Counted from the first letter of the stretch, positions 32,160-45,192 are shown. The stretch is 64,000 nt of DNA from Lunularia cruciata (GCA_948567375.1 OX419759.1:30977493-31041492); one strand, 5' to 3'. The notes: a model not told the origin generated them from the letters alone. Numbers and translations are program-made.

Positions 32160-33760
32160 TAGCATCCTAACTTGGGTCACAAATTTTGTCCCTCTTGTCA
32201 AAATTTGTCCCTACATCCTCCACTTCTTTCATTGGGTTGCATGTAGAGTTGCAATTGATAAGAAGAATTCCCCCAGTTCCTTATCCTTTGGATTTGTAGC
32301 CTTTGTGTTTTCTCCTTCTCCTTCATTACTAGACTAGACCAACTCAACTTCTCCTTGCTTGGTGGCCTTCCTCTTTGATCATTGCATTGAGTTATCAATT
32401 TTTGGTGCACGATCTTTAGATACCAAGAGGTAAACTTTCATATCTGATCAATATCTCTTTGTTGGTATGGACTTAACGGTGGTTAATCCTACTATGACTT
32501 CCTCAATCTCTTCATTTTTTGCTTGGAGAAAACTCCTTGTAGGCAAATCTGACACTTGTACAACTTCTATAGGTTTGGGGTGAGGATCACTTGCTCACTT
32601 GCTCCTACACAATTATCAATACCATATGCAATATAGGTGTTCTAGTAAGTATCTCTCCTAATAGGCATAAAATTCTTGGATTCTCTTCATTTGGACCAAT
32701 TTGTAAGCTTCTTGCTTTTGTGCTTACCCTAAATTCCTCCTTTCCTACCTCTTATCCCAATATTTAGCTTTAGTGATCATTTCTAGGTCCATCTCCAAGA
32801 ATTCTATCATTGCCTTATGCATAGGAGCAATGTGCTCCATCCTCTCTTGGAGCACTCTCAATTCTGACCAAGCTTAGTCTTGGTTAGCTTTTACCTCAAC
32901 AAGTTTCTTTTCTGTTACTTGCTTTTGCAAACCGGCTTCAACTTCAATGTGCATTTCTTCCAATATTGTGTTATAATTCTCATGTCTCTCCCTACCAACA
33001 AGGCTACCTTCTCAATCACTATTGCAAGGTGGGAGCTTGGGATTGTAGTTGATGGATTGGTGTAAACTCCCAAACAATAATTTTAGAAATACTCTGCCTA
33101 AGTAGATCCTTGAATTGGGGTTGCATGGATAAGCAAATTCCTTGTGTTCAAATTGATGAGATTTGGTCCACTATGCAATGCATCATCAATGTTATGCTCC
33201 CTTGCTCTTCCTTGGTATGAAATGTCAAATGTGGTATCTCTCATTATTGGAAGCACCTTTGGCCTCCCTTTCCATAGCTCTTTCTATCAAATATATTCCT
33301 CCCTCTTCTTGGCTATCAATAGGTTGTGTTGTGCTTGATACATGAAGATCCTAACATATTTATTCAAATTAGCTATTACTCTAAGGAAGCTTTCAATTTC
33401 CCTTGTGAAGTAACTTTCCCAATTTTCCACCCAAGTATTGATGATTATGGCAGCCCATACTTTGTTGGTTGAACTAGGGTGATTAGGATGAAGGACAAAC
33501 AAGAGAAATTTGAATACCCTCCTCACTCAATGGTTTGTAATGAAGCTAAAGGTATACACTTCATGTGTATCATACTTGTTATCTTTGAACACCTCCCTAG
33601 TTACATTATCTAAGGTCTCTCCTTATGCGGTGATCTGTCTCTTGCATTCTTCAATTGGTAAGTGTCAAGGACTTGAGGCTCTACTTCTAAGGATTTCCTC
33701 TAATAGAGGATCTATCTCCTTGGGTATTTGATCAATTATCAATTCCATGACCATTATTTC
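32160..33760 (-). pseudogene. Family F coding remnant, copy 2 (opposite strand)
   Basis: From 33760 leftwards the minus strand reads ELIIDQIPKEIDPLLEEILR, then YDTHEVYTFSFITNH, NKVWAAIIINTWVENWESYF and VIANLNKYVRIFMYQAQHNL (open at 33287-33526). A coiled-coil-like part follows (WSELRVLQERMEHIAPMHKA) that matches copy 1 at 25480-26199. There are several stops and frameshifts. The two copies face away from each other and sit either side of 29983-32159. Function unknown. Confidence 0.45.
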
Positions 33761-33843
33761 AATTCAAAATCCCCAAGGGGCATCAAATTGCTGCACCCAA
33801 TGGCTCTTAAATCAACTCTCAACTCTTCTCATTCTACGCCAAA

Positions 33844-34441
33844 TGTAATGTTCCAAGGATAGCAGAAAAAAACACAAGAGGAAAATAAGTTTCACACTCC
33901 AAACTTTGTTGTCCTAAGGGACCACCTTCTCTTTATTATATAGCCAAAGAGGATCTCTTCCAAGGATGCTCCACCATAGGATTAGGTACATGGATAGGTG
34001 AGCTGTCAATGAGCTCCACACTTAGATTACCTACTTGGATGGTTGATATGTGCTCATGGTCCCATTTGGTTGGTTAGACAGGCCTTTGACTAAAGGGAAT
34101 CTTTTAGGGAATCTTCTTGTAGGAATCTCAGAATCACATGGGTGAGGCACCGGTGGAAAACTCTTGGTAAGACAACCCAAGGGGGAGAGAAGGCCAGCCT
34201 TTCCTCCATTTGGTGGAGGGAGGTGGGGAGTCTACATATTTTAGAGGCCTAATTCATCTGCTTAGGCCTCCAAAATTGCCTCCAAAGTTTTCAGGCCTAT
34301 TCTGGTTTCTACCCTATTAGTAAAAGTACTATTTTAGTGATACCTCTATCTTATCTACTTAGTCCATCATATATAACATCCTCCTAGATGTTTCCAAACC
34401 AATTTCATCTCTAAATCATGTGTCTAGCTATTGGTATTATA
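33844..34441 (-). repeat. E 3' LTR (one U3 repeat unit)
   Basis: The plus strand begins TGTAATGTTCC (reverse of the LTR end GGAACATTACA) and ends TTGGTATTATA. At about 598 bp it is shorter than the 5' LTR (735 bp), because it has one copy of a roughly 156-bp unit that is present twice in the 5' LTR and in all D LTRs. Confidence 0.88.
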
Positions 34442-36300
34442 AACCTCCCTCCTTTAAGACACAACGTCCTTGTTGCAAAGTTGTTGCTCAAAAGATTTTA
34501 CTAAAACTGGTGCGTGGCTCAAGTTGGTTGTTGGCTCCTATATCACCTCATATAGTGGGTAATCTTTCCATTTTATGAGATATCCACACACCGGTGATGA
34601 GTCCCATGGATTTTTTTTTAGAGAATGCATTCAACTTCCTATTCCTCCATGCCATCAATGAGTGTCGAGCAAGACCAAATATCTTGTATGGAGGGACAAT
34701 GCCTTGATTGGAGTGCATATCTGCATAGAAGGGAGACATGGAACACTAGATGAATCTTCATGTGAAATGGTAGCTTGAGGTGATAAGCCACAACATCAAT
34801 TTGATGAAGAATAGGAAAAGGCCCAATAAAGTGAGGTCTGAGCTTGCAAATACCAACTAATGTGAGGTTGGTTGTTGATAGCCAAAATCTAATCTCCCAC
34901 TTGGAACTCCATGTGCCTATGGTGTGCATTGGCATATTGCTTCTGTCAATTTTTGGCAATCTGCAACCTATTTTTTGCATTCTCCATGCTTTGTTGGATT
35001 CTCAAAACAAAAGAGTTGACAACATCAATTTTGGTAGCCACCGGATGGATCTTCATCAAGCTTGAAGGTGTGAAAGGATGCTTGCCATACATGAGGAAGA
35101 ATGGTGTGACTTGGGTGGAGGTATTTTGTAATACCAAGAGCTAACCATATGATCTAGATGTGAAATTTGGTTTGGTAACATCTGGAATGATGTTATACAT
35201 GATGGTCAAAATAGATCAGATAGAAGTATCACCAAAAAGGTACTTCTACTAATAGTGCATAAAACCAAAATAGATTTGAAAACCTTAGAACCAATAGCTA
35301 AACATATGATTTGAAGGTGAGAATTGGGTTGGTAACATCTGGAAGGATGTTACACAGGATGGACTGAATAGATCAGAAAGAGGTATCACCAAAAGGGGAC
35401 TTCTACTAATAGAGTTGGAACCAAAATATGCCTGAAATCTTTGAAGGCAATTTTGGAGGCCTAAACGGATGAATTAGGCCTCAAAAGTGTGCACATTCTC
35501 CCCCCAAACAAAGGAAGGGCTGGCCTTCCCTCCCCTTGCTTTGTCTTGTCTAGAGCTTTTCTACGGTACCTCACTCACGTGATTTTGAGATTCCTATATG
35601 AAGATTCCCTAAAAGATTCCCTCCGGTCAAAGCTTGTTTGACCAACCAGATAGGACCAGGACCAACATGTCACCCATCCAAGTAAGTAATCCAAGGGTGG
35701 AGCTTGCTGACATGTCACCTATCTATGTACCTAATCCTATGGTGGAGCTTCATTGGAGGTGATCCGCTTTGCCTATATAATAAAGAGAAGGTGCTCCTTT
35801 GGGCTATCGGAGTTTAAGTGTGAAAGTGTGTGTTTCTCTTCAGGTCTCCTATCCTCGGAGTATAACACATTTACTTAATTTTTATAGGTGAATTCCACCA
35901 ATGGAAGTAAAGTATCCCACCTTTCTTGCTCATCAAAGGTGAAGCTCCAAAGCATATCTTCAATAGTATGATTAGCCCGGTCTGTTTGGCCATCAGTTTG
36001 TAGATGGTAAATAGTGGATATGGCCAATTTGGTTTTGAAGAAACCAAAGAGTGTTCTCCAAAATAGACTTGTAAATTAAGTGCATCTATTAGTGATGAGC
36101 ACTTGAGACAAGCCATGGTGAGAGAAGATTGCATCTAAGTGCAATTGAGCTAATTGTTGAACCGTCACATTCTTGGTGGTAGGGCGTACATGAATCATTT
36201 TGTTGAGTTGGTCAACAAATACTACAATGGAGTCAAACCCTGAGGTGGTCTTGGGCAATTCACAGACTAGATCCATACTCACCTATTCTCAACATTGCGT
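34442..36300 (-). pseudogene. int: E integrase, split by a solo LTR
   Basis: The core reads MSMDLVCELPKTTSGFDSIV and VFVDQLNKMIHVRPT (36076-36282), with the second part at 34639-35137 (VTPFFLMYGKHPFTPSSLMK; LTLVGICKLRPHFIGPFPIL; MKIHLVFHVSLLCRY). Residual chromodomain-like sequence is expected after 34680 (TLIDGMEE is visible) but is heavily decayed. The solo LTR at 35127-35873 separates VEFTYKN-like from NTSTQVTP. Not functional. Confidence 0.82.
35127..35873 (+). mobile_element. Solo LTR of the D/E family inside E integrase
   Basis: The plus strand starts TGTAATACCAAGAGCTAACC and ends near ACACATTTAC; at about 747 bp it matches the 745-bp D LTR in length. It carries the doubled U3 unit and TATATAATAAA at 35774-35784. 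No interior is present. Its target duplication is not clear; the last few bases are uncertain by about 5 bp. Confidence 0.82.
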
Positions 36301-38300
36301 AGGAGTAGGGAGGGGTTGCATGAGTCCTACAAGAGCTTGATTAGAAGTTTTGTTCTATTGACAAAGTAGGTAACTCTGAAAATATTCCATCACATTGTTG
36401 CTCATCTTGGGCCAATAGTAATGGCATTGGATTGCATCCAAGGTCTTTCCACTCTAACATGAATTGCAATGGCAAAATCATGACATTTCTCTAAGATGGT
36501 GGTGCATAATTCTAGGGTATTTGGGATCCATAATTTACCATCAAAAAAAGTAAGTCTTTGTTAGTGATGCCTTTAGATGATTGAGCTCCTACAATCTGTG
36601 GAATTTTTTTGTAGCAACTAGAATCTTTGCACTCTTGCCCATCTTGCTCTCTACCACCAAATTGTTTGCCATTGGCATTCTAGTGAATGCATCTGCAAGT
36701 TGCTTCTTGCCTTCTACATAGGTGATTGTCATATTGAATTGTTATTGCCACTCTGCCCACTAAATCTGGTGGTGAGATAGATCTTTCTGTGTCTTGAGCT
36801 AGACTAGTGATCTATGGTTTGTCTCCACTACAAATGCCTTCTCACCAAGATAGTGCTTCCAATGCTTGGTTGCAAGGACAATGGCCAGCTCTTCTTGCTT
36901 TGTGGTGTGATAATTACATTCTGTTGGTAATAGCTTTCAAGATAAGTATGCAATTGGATGCCACCCATCATGCCACTCCTTCTGTAAGACTGCCCCTATT
37001 GCTATGCTTGATGCATTGGTAGCCAATTTGATTCGACATTTTGGGTCATACCATTTCAAGACTAGTGCATGTAGCAAGGCATCTTTCAATTCTTGAAAGG
37101 CCAACTCTTGTGCGGTTCTCCATGTCCATTTCTTCTCCTTGCTAAGTAGTGCTATTAAAGGTTGTGTGACCTTGGAGAAGTCCTTGACAAATCGATGATA
37201 GAACCCTATCAACCCCAAGAAGCTCTTGAATTGAGTCTGATCTTTTTGAGCACTCCATTTTTGAATGACCTCTATTTTATCTATTAATACTTGGATACCC
37301 TCTGCACTTACTCTATGCCCCAAGTAGTCTACTTCAAACTTTCCAAACGTGCACTTTGAGATTTTGGCATACAAGTGATTCTGTCTTAGAACCTGGAGGA
37401 CTTCTTCTTGTAGATGTAGTTTGTGTTCCGTCATTGTCGTACTATATACTAAGATGTCATCTAGGAAAAAAATAACAGACATATCCAAATATAGCCAAAA
37501 TATGTCATTCATCAGACTCAAAAAGTGGCAGGTGCATTAGTGAGGCCAAATGGCATCACAAGGTACTCAAAGTGGCCATACTTGGTTTGAAAAGCAATTT
37601 TGTATATATCCTCCTTTGCAATCCGGATTTAATTGTAACTGCTCAACAAGTCCAATTGGTGAAGTGTCTTGCTCCATTGAGTTGATCAAACAAGTCACCC
37701 ATGTGGGGTAAAGGGTATTTTTTCTTGACTATTTGCGGATTGAGGCCCTGATAGTCACTGCACATGCGCATTATACCATCCTTTTACTTCACAAACAAGA
37801 CAAGAACCTTGTATGGTGATATGCTTGGTTGGATAAACCCCTTTTGCAACATATCCTCAATTTGAGCCTAACACTCCTCCAACTCTTGAGGTGATACACA
37901 ATATGAGGCCTTACAAGGAGGTGTCTTCCAAGGAAGTGTCTCAATTTTATGATCTACTCTTCTTTTTGGTGGTAATCTTGAGGGTAGATCATTTGGAAAG
38001 ACATCTTGAAACTCATTTACCACATCCTTCAATTTTTGAGGGATTTTTCCATCAAGTTGTGCACTATAGACTTCTCTTATTAAACCCATGAAACATCTAT
38101 TTGTCTTACAGATAGCTATTGTTCCTGTGACATAGCGAGGCAATTTCTGCCTATGCGCTTTTTCTCTAACCCCAATGATTGTCCATTGATGGATGCTCAC
38201 TACTTTCTTCCTCCAATCTACCATAGGGCTGTATTGCTCCATCCAAGGCGTGCCTAAGATTGCATCATCACTTGCCACTTAATTGCTTCTTGATATTCTC
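36301..38300 (-). pseudogene. pol: E RNase H and reverse transcriptase
   Basis: From 38278 leftwards: ILGTPWMEQYSPMVDWRKKV and LPPKRRVDHKIETLPWKTPP, then RT with [20 protein letters not shown] and the catalytic FFLDDILVYS (near 37470). The thumb has LGHRVSAEGIQV and KSFLGLIGFYHRFVKDFS. RNase H begins at about 37040 (ASSIAIGAVLQKEWHDGWHP) and continues with many stops to about 36500. The longest open stretch is 36937-37521. Confidence 0.88.
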
Positions 38301-38640
38301 CTATAGAGAGTGTTATATTTTTGGATAATGACCCAATCTTCTCTGCTTGCCCATTAAGTAACTCTACTTCTTCACTCTCATCTTTCTTTAGATCCATCCC
38401 CAATTTTATTGCAACAAAGCAAGATAAGAAATTCTTTATTGCTCCATGATCTATCAATACTCTCACTTCATTGCCTTCTAGGACCCCATTTACAACAATC
38501 AATTTTGAGTTTTCCTTTCTAGATCTTTGCGCACTCATCTTCTTCCTCTCCTCACTTTTCCACTTCCCTATTGAGCCAATAAGGCCACAAGGTACCTTTA
38601 CTAGCAATCTTCATTTTCCAAGGTGATTTCTACATCCTCT
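38254..38640 (-). pseudogene. pro: E aspartic protease
   Basis: Open stretch of 117 codons with VVNGVLEGNEVRVLIDHGAI and KNFLSCFVAIKLGMDLK. The active-site triplet reads D-H-G rather than D-S-G or D-T-G. D has DPRA at the same place (51540-51600), so both are inactive. Confidence 0.82.
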
Positions 38641-39928
38641 TCCTCCATGTGTCACTCCATGTTGCTCAAAGATTGTAGGTATGGAGGCCAAGGGCCTCTA
38701 GGAAGACGAGCACAATAGTTGATGGAGATGTGCCCAATACGGACTCAATAGTAGCAACAACATTGTTCTCCTTGAGTTCCTTCTCCTTGTGGGACTCCAT
38801 CCCTTTGTTCTTCCACTTGTCCCCGCTCTCCTTGAAGTAGTCATGCTCCTCTATCTTGAAACCAAAGGTTGCCCAATTCCATAGGTGTTGGTCCACCCAT
38901 GTGTGGTATTTCTGCCCAATAATGTTGAGAAGGAACTACTCCTTCATCTCCTCCAAGTGCCCTTCCTATTCTCTGAGCAAAAGCAATGGCTTCAAATATA
39001 GTGTGAGGATTTTGTACCATGACTTCTTGGCAAATTTGGTCCTTCAACCCTCGTTTGAAATTGTCTAGAGCCTTTGTTGGACTCATGTCAATTATTGCAA
39101 CTTGTAAATCCAAAAATGCTTCCACACACTCTTGTACACTATTCTTTTGTTTCAATCTCTATAGTCGGATTTGGGTCATCTGCACAAAATCCATAGACTA
39201 GAAATTCTTCAAAAGTCCTTGCATTGTTATCCACGTGACCTCCCTTCTTTTTGCCAACATTAATTGTTCCCAAGCATCGTACCATGTGAAGGCTTTATCA
39301 ATCAAGTACCCACATGCAAACATGCCTACGGCATGCTCAATGATCTCCATTGAGAACAATCAAAAGTATCAAATCATTCTCGAGATCCAATTCTCTACTA
39401 CTCCCATAGCTTGTGGCCCCTTGTAAGGCTTGATATTCCAGGTCTTCTTCATTGGCCGGGTTTGATGTCATAAGCACAAGTGCCTCTCCAAGTACTTCAA
39501 TTGTAGGTATTGGGCTTTGAGACAATTCCCCTTCTTGCATTGTTTGATCATTCCTGAGGGTTTGTACTTGATTTTGTAATGCCTCTATGGTCATCTTGAT
39601 CTCCCAACACTTGTTCAACATCCCATGCATCAATTCTTGCAACTACAAATCCATGGTTCTTGCAAATGCTTACTTGCTCCTTCTTATGTCAATAGAGAGT
39701 TAATATGATCACTTAGGAGAAGGAGGGTGCAAAAACTATTAGGACTACCATTGGGACTTCAGAAGATATCACTCTTTGATAATATTTGTCACCAAAATTC
39801 CTGCCTACAAAATCCCTAAATATCACTTTTGGTCTAACTACGTAACACATTTCTACTTGAGTGTTGAAAGGGAGAGGATTTGAGACATTTAGATCCATCA
39901 CAAAAAAATGTAGATTGCCAAATCCCAC
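38640..39928 (-). pseudogene. gag: E gag and 5' leader ORF
   Basis: The gag core (38841-39155) reads MKQKNSVQECVEAFLDLQVA and LDNFKRGLKDQICQEVMVQN; an N-terminal part is at 39337-39642. A cysteine-poor remnant of the zinc knuckle lies about 38700-38780. Leader ORF 39713-39928 (SNPLPFNTQVEMCYVVRP) has a match at 50099-50305 in D. The last 300 bp before the PBS (39930-40240) hold no ORF. Confidence 0.75.
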
Positions 39929-40241
39929 TCTCTATTGTAAATCAGTACAGGTAGAATCACCGGGTTTGGTAAGTTTATCACTATGTCCATGAACTCTGCT
40001 CCAAAATGGTAAACAAGATAAACTCTCACTTGTTCTCACTAGATGTACATGATCTTGATGTGAAATGGATTCAAGAATGGAAATTGGGGTGCAAGAAATT
40101 GTCCTCCAGGAGTCTCCATCCCATCCATTTTCTAAAACTCTCCTAACCTATCAATTGCTCTGCAATTTTTCTCCCTAAAATTACTCAATCTCAATAGCCT
40201 ATCTCAAGAGTGGTGATCCACTCTCTTGGATTGAAACATTT

Positions 40242-40254
40242 GCTTTGATACCAT
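40242..40254 (-). other. E primer-binding site
   Basis: The minus strand reads ATGGTATCAAAGC directly after the LTR end, one base different from the canonical TGGTATCAGAGC complement of initiator-Met tRNA used by many plant elements. Confidence 0.75.
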
Positions 40255-40255
40255 T

Positions 40256-40990
40256 GCAATGTTCTGAGGAAAGCAGAGAAATACACAAGAGGAAACTTTG
40301 GTGTCCCAAGGGACCACCTTCTCTTTATTATATAGCCAAAGAGGATCTCGTCCAAGGATGCTTCACCATATGATTAGGTACATTGATAGGTGACATGTCA
40401 GCAAGCTCCACCCTTAGATTACTTTCTTGGATGGTTGACATGTTGATCATGGTCCCATCTGGTTGGTCAAATAGGCCTTTGACCAGAGGGAATCTTTTAG
40501 GGAATTTTCTTATAAGAATCTCATAATCACATGCGTGAGGCACCGTTAGAAAGCTCTTGGTGAGAAAAATCAGAGGGGAGAGAATGCCATCCTTTCTCCT
40601 TTTTGTGGGGTTGGGAGGGAGGTTTGTACATTTTAGAGGCCTAATTCATCTATTTAGGCCTTTAAAATTGCCTCGAAAGTTTTTAGGCCTATTTTGGTTT
40701 TTGCCCCATTAGTAGAATTGCTCTTTTGGTGATATTTCTACCTGATCTACTCCATCCATTATGTGTAACATCCTTCTAGATGTCAGCAACCCAAATTCTA
40801 CCTTTAGATCATATGTTTAGCTATTGATTCTAAAGTCTTCAAGCATATTTCGGTTTTTGGCCTATTAGTAGAAGTACTCTTTTGGTGATACTTCTATCTA
40901 ATCTACTTAGTCCATCATGTATAACATTCTCCCAGATGTTACCAAACTAAATTTCATCTCTAGATCATGTATCTAGCTATTGGTATAACA
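40256..40990 (-). repeat. E 5' LTR (two U3 repeat units)
   Basis: 735 bp; the plus strand begins TGCAATGTTC and ends GGTATAACA. It has the same parts as the D LTR, including two tandem copies of the roughly 156-bp unit (at about 40680-40860 and 40850-40990). Confidence 0.85.
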
Positions 40991-43979
40991 CTAAAGTAGG
41001 CATGGTGGAGGTTACCTTCTTTAGGGTCAGCTTGGATGTAGCATGAGGTCTTGCTATCTTTGTGTGGAGGTTTAGCTTCCACTCAAAGTTCATGCTCCTC
41101 TTAGCTTGTAATACACTTGGTCTTAAACTTGTGTTACTCACTCTCAAACCCTTTGAATGATTGTATTGTTGAGTCAATTGCTTGGAGGTAGTAGGTACTC
41201 CCTCTCTTACTCTTAATTTCTCCAATTTCATCACCTCACTTCTCTAATTCCTCTTGGTGGAACTTTGAGCTCCTTTGGACAACTGACATCCCCTTATGGC
41301 CACTTGAAATTACTTGATAAACAAATTGGCACAATGTTATCTTGGGATTTCTCCCTATTTCCCCCTTCTACTCTTAAAAAGTTACTTAAATTTGCAAAGA
41401 TTCAAATTTTCCCCTCAATTTCCCATCAAATGCAATTGTCTCTCTCTTGTTCACTCATTCCCTAGAATTGATCAACACAATTCCTTGATTTCCTCTGAAA
41501 TGATCTTTGAACCCTAGACAAAATAGGAAAGAATTGGTTTGAAGACAAGTTGATTGAATCAACACACTTCCAAAATCATCCATAGCCTTCTAATTTTTTA
41601 TTAGGAGGATATGTGAGCTATAAGAAGTCTCTCATCCTTCCTAATGTAGATTTCCCTCTCAAGAAAGTTTTCTCCTCCATTTTCCTCACCCTACGCCTCT
41701 AATTCCTTTGAGAGAGACTTTGAGCTCCTTCTAATACTTTAGTCTTAATATTTGGTCACTTAAAGAACTCAAGGTGATGGAAACTTGGTTCAAGACTTCC
41801 CTACCTTCCCTTAATACCCTCTAAAATAATTCAAGCTATGGAAATTAAGGTACTATCCCTTTGGATGTCGTAGTTTTTCTCTTTTAGCCCTCCATTCCCA
41901 AATTTATCAACTCACTTGCTCAATTTTTTCTCAACAAACCTTATGAACTAGATAAAAAAGAATTAACATCAAAGATAGGTTGATTGAATAATGTTCATAA
42001 ATTATCAACACTTCTATAATGTCCCATCAAAAGTACAAGTAAGCTATAAGAAGTGTTTCTTTCTCCTAAACATGGATGACTTGCCTCTAACAACACTTAA
42101 GCTCTTAATTTCTACACCTTACTCCTTTAATTCTTCTCAAAGATACCCCAATAATTTACTCTTATGGTCAGTCTACTCCAAGAATACATGATGATGGAAA
42201 TTTCACAATGCCAATCAAGAAGTTTTCCCTCCTTCTCCCTTTGACTCTAAGGAAGGCAAAAAAGCTACAAAAATGAAAATTTCTCTCTAGTTTTCCTCTC
42301 AACTAGATTGTGGTAGCACTCCTCTCTCAATCTTCCTTTCCTTAAAATTGGTCAACTCACTTCTTTGATTTCTTCTTGAAATGCATTCAAGCACTGTATA
42401 AGTCAAAAAGAACTACTAAAAGGTAGCTTGCTAGAACTAGACTACTAAAGACTCACACCTTTCTACATTGTTGTTGAGCTATAGAAAGTGTTTTGCATTT
42501 TGGAATGTTTTAATCCCAAAACTTTCAGCTCACTCAAATAATCTACACTTAATTCATGATCCACTAAAACAATTTAAGGTGCAGGAATTGTCACAATATC
42601 ACTCAATTCCTTGTCATAACTTATTGTCACTTGAGCTTGCACCATTCTCACTCCATTCTCTCAATGTTCATCATAATTACTTTGAATAATCTTTGCAAGG
42701 TGGGAAAGAATTTCCCCAAGGTGGCTTGGGTATAAGTGCCAAATACCTTCTCTCTATGGTCCTTTGGGACCTCCTTTATCCATCTCACTAAATTGGTAGG
42801 TGGGATTTTTGCACAATGGGGGAAGTTTTTCCTTCCCTGCTTCTATGGAGCCTTTTTGAACTCTGGTCCAATCCTTAGGATCCAACAACATCTTGCATAT
42901 GTGGCATGGTACCAATGGGTACCTACAATATATGGTGAATTTTTGCAGCATGCACTTTGATGTGTTGCCTCCATCTTAACACTTGGTTTGTTCTTGGAAG
43001 TGGCTTGGTCTTGCTTACAATTTAGTGTTGATTTGGTCCTTGAAAATGGTACTTGACCTGGTTGATGATGGGTTTCCTTAAGCATAAGGATCAGTTAGGG
43101 AATCAGATTGGCCAATAACTTGATAATGATACTAAAGAGGTGTCATTTAAGTATCAAAAACCATTAAAAATTTCCATTTACATCTTCATGGAGGTTAACT
43201 CACTATCATCCAAATTAAGCTTGCAATAGTTACCATCTCTAACTTCTTGATGGTTGGGATCTTGATGTTCATTCCATGCTTGGTTCCTCTCATCACTTTC
43301 TCTCAATAAACACTCAAATTTCTACCACTCAAATTGCTTAATAATTTACCAATTGAACTTATGGATTTCTTCTTGGTGCTACAAGTTCTTGATATAGGGA
43401 AATCAAGATGGGAAATTCTATGGGCGTTGCATAGTATAATGGAGATCAAATTGATTTCTTTGTGCTTCTTTAGTTGTCCTTCTTTATCATGTGCAAGCAT
43501 AATGTGCAATTCTTTGGATGGCTCATTGAACAAACTCCAAATGCCATAATCCAAATTGAATATGCATTCATTTATTTCTTCATGAATTTGACATGGTTCA
43601 TACTTTCAGTTCTTCTTTTGGTCAAGCAATTGTATTAGTTTCTTAGCTTTCTCTTTGGGTTCAACATGTGACTAACTCCTTTGCCTTTATATCTACTTGT
43701 GGCCCAAACAAAAATATCACACTATTCTTCCTATAGAGATTGTATATTGTGTCTGACTAGATAACTAAATCTACTAAAGGTACAAATTGGAGCAAAAGAA
43801 AGAAAAAATTAAATATTTCCAATACTAAAGCATTTGAATACAACAAGTATGGAGGGTTATAGTTAAGTTTTTTATGCTATAGAGTTATAGTTAGTGTTTA
43901 TGCTTGTGTTTAGATCCTCTCCATAATTTGCATGCTTGATTGTATGTCCAATTGGTTTGGATTGGTGTACTATACCAAT
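40991..43979. other. Decayed intergenic region, including tandem array
   Basis: No element interior can be recognised. Some minus-strand text reads like protein (42754-42951 and 43303-43554) but without a known domain, and stops are frequent. The first 1.8 kb is a degenerate tandem repeat, listed separately. The stretch 43555-43979 shows nothing beyond AT-rich sequence. Confidence 0.35.
41020..42800. repeat. Degenerate tandem repeat, period about 430 bp
   Basis: Landmarks recur at regular spacing: CAACACAATTCC / CAACTCACTTGC / CAACTCACTTCT near 41470, 41906 and 42353; AGCTATAAGAAGT near 41616 and 42042, and AGCTATAGAAAGT near 42478. An opening like ACAATGTTATC / ACAATGCCAATC / ACAATATCAC is seen near 41329, 42206 and 42590. 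Three units are clear and a fourth is probable. The units are highly diverged, so this is an old array. No known satellite is recognised. Confidence 0.5.
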
Positions 43980-44679
43980 AGTACACCAACCCATTGATGC
44001 ATGTATGTTCTATTGGGATATTTTGTTTGATATTTCAATTTGTTGAAAGATATTGTTTATATGGAGTTTAACCAAGTTTCTTTATTAGCAATTATTAGCT
44101 AAAGTTAGACATAGCCAAGATAGAGGTGACTTTGTTTTAGAGGAAATTGAAAAACTGATCACCATTACTTTATATTCTAGTCTATTGACTTTTTATTATT
44201 CCTAGATGTTTGGCTTTGAAGAAAGAGTTGAGAACTCTTGGATCCAAAAGCACTTTTGGTATGGATGTTTTAACAATCCAAGGATAACCCATGTAAAAGA
44301 ATCATGGATTAAGTTGTCTTACCAAGATAAGATCATATGCTTATGGAATTCTTTCCATGAGTTTGGATATTCCTTAAGAATGTAGATTTTAGATTAATTT
44401 TTTCCCAATAAATTAAGTTACTCTAATAGTTTCTAACTGTGTGTAAGTATTTCATAAGTACATAGATCAAGGAAGAGGACATATTTATCATCCTATCATT
44501 TGCAACTACCTTTCTCTCATTTAATTTTCTAGTAAACAATGGCTTTAATTTTTGAGATGCTTTGGAGTTTTAACCTTGGAGGCATGTGATAGAGTTTGGT
44601 TCCTTGCCTTCTTAGTCCATGGTGTGTTATTCTAATAGCTATCAAAGGTTTATCTTGAGTGAGAGGCATGCCAATCTAT
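43980..44679 (+). repeat. A3 5' LTR, highly diverged
   Basis: About 700 bp aligned to the A2 LTR. The start is approximate (CACCAACCCATTGATGCATG against CACCCATTTGTGCATG). The middle has AGAGTTGAGAACTCTTGG and the end has GAGAGGCATGCCAATCTATG against GAGAGACAGGCCGGCTCACA. No intact TATATAAA box. Confidence 0.75.
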
Positions 44680-45136
44680 GTTTTTTTATTATGTTTTCAG
44701 GATCTCTTCAAAAGGCAAGAGAATATTAAACATAAAATTCTATGTTAGACAAGAAAACTGTGAGAGTTCCTTTGGAGAGAACATCGGACTGAGGAGAAAC
44801 TGGAACTCATGCTAGGAAACATAGACCTATTTATATACCTTCTAGTTCATTATTCTTGTTTTGAGTTGGTATTATACATATTGTGCATATAAGAGGAATT
44901 AGAGAGAACATGAGAGGAGGAGAAGATTAAACTTAAACTAAAAAAATTAGACCAATTATTATTCCTTATTATTCATTATGATGGTCTTTCAAACATGAAT
45001 AGAATTGACATAAAAATATAGATTTCCCAAAAGCTTAGAAGTTTCTGCCTTTTTTTCTAATTTTTGTTTTGTTTTTGACAACTTTGATATGATATTGATT
45101 TTGAGAAAAAAATTCAAATTTTAGAGAGAGAGAGAG

Positions 45137-45192
<56 letters not shown>
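45137..45192. repeat. (TA)n microsatellite in A3 leader
   Basis: About 28 AT dinucleotides after a short GA run, followed by imperfect AT repeats to 45205. It is absent from A1 and A2 at this place, so it expanded after the copies separated. Confidence 0.95.

Larger units (their letters stand above)
33844..40990 (-). mobile_element. Element E: Ty3/gypsy chromovirus, minus strand
   Basis: Both LTRs are present (33844-34441 and 40256-40990, minus orientation). The interior order on the minus strand is PBS, gag, protease, RT, RNase H, integrase. A solo LTR of its own family is inserted in integrase (35127-35873). Flanks CCAAA (33839-33843) and CTAAA (40991-40995) look like a decayed 5-bp duplication. 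It is closely related to element D (48997-55315) in both LTR and coding sequence. Confidence 0.88.
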
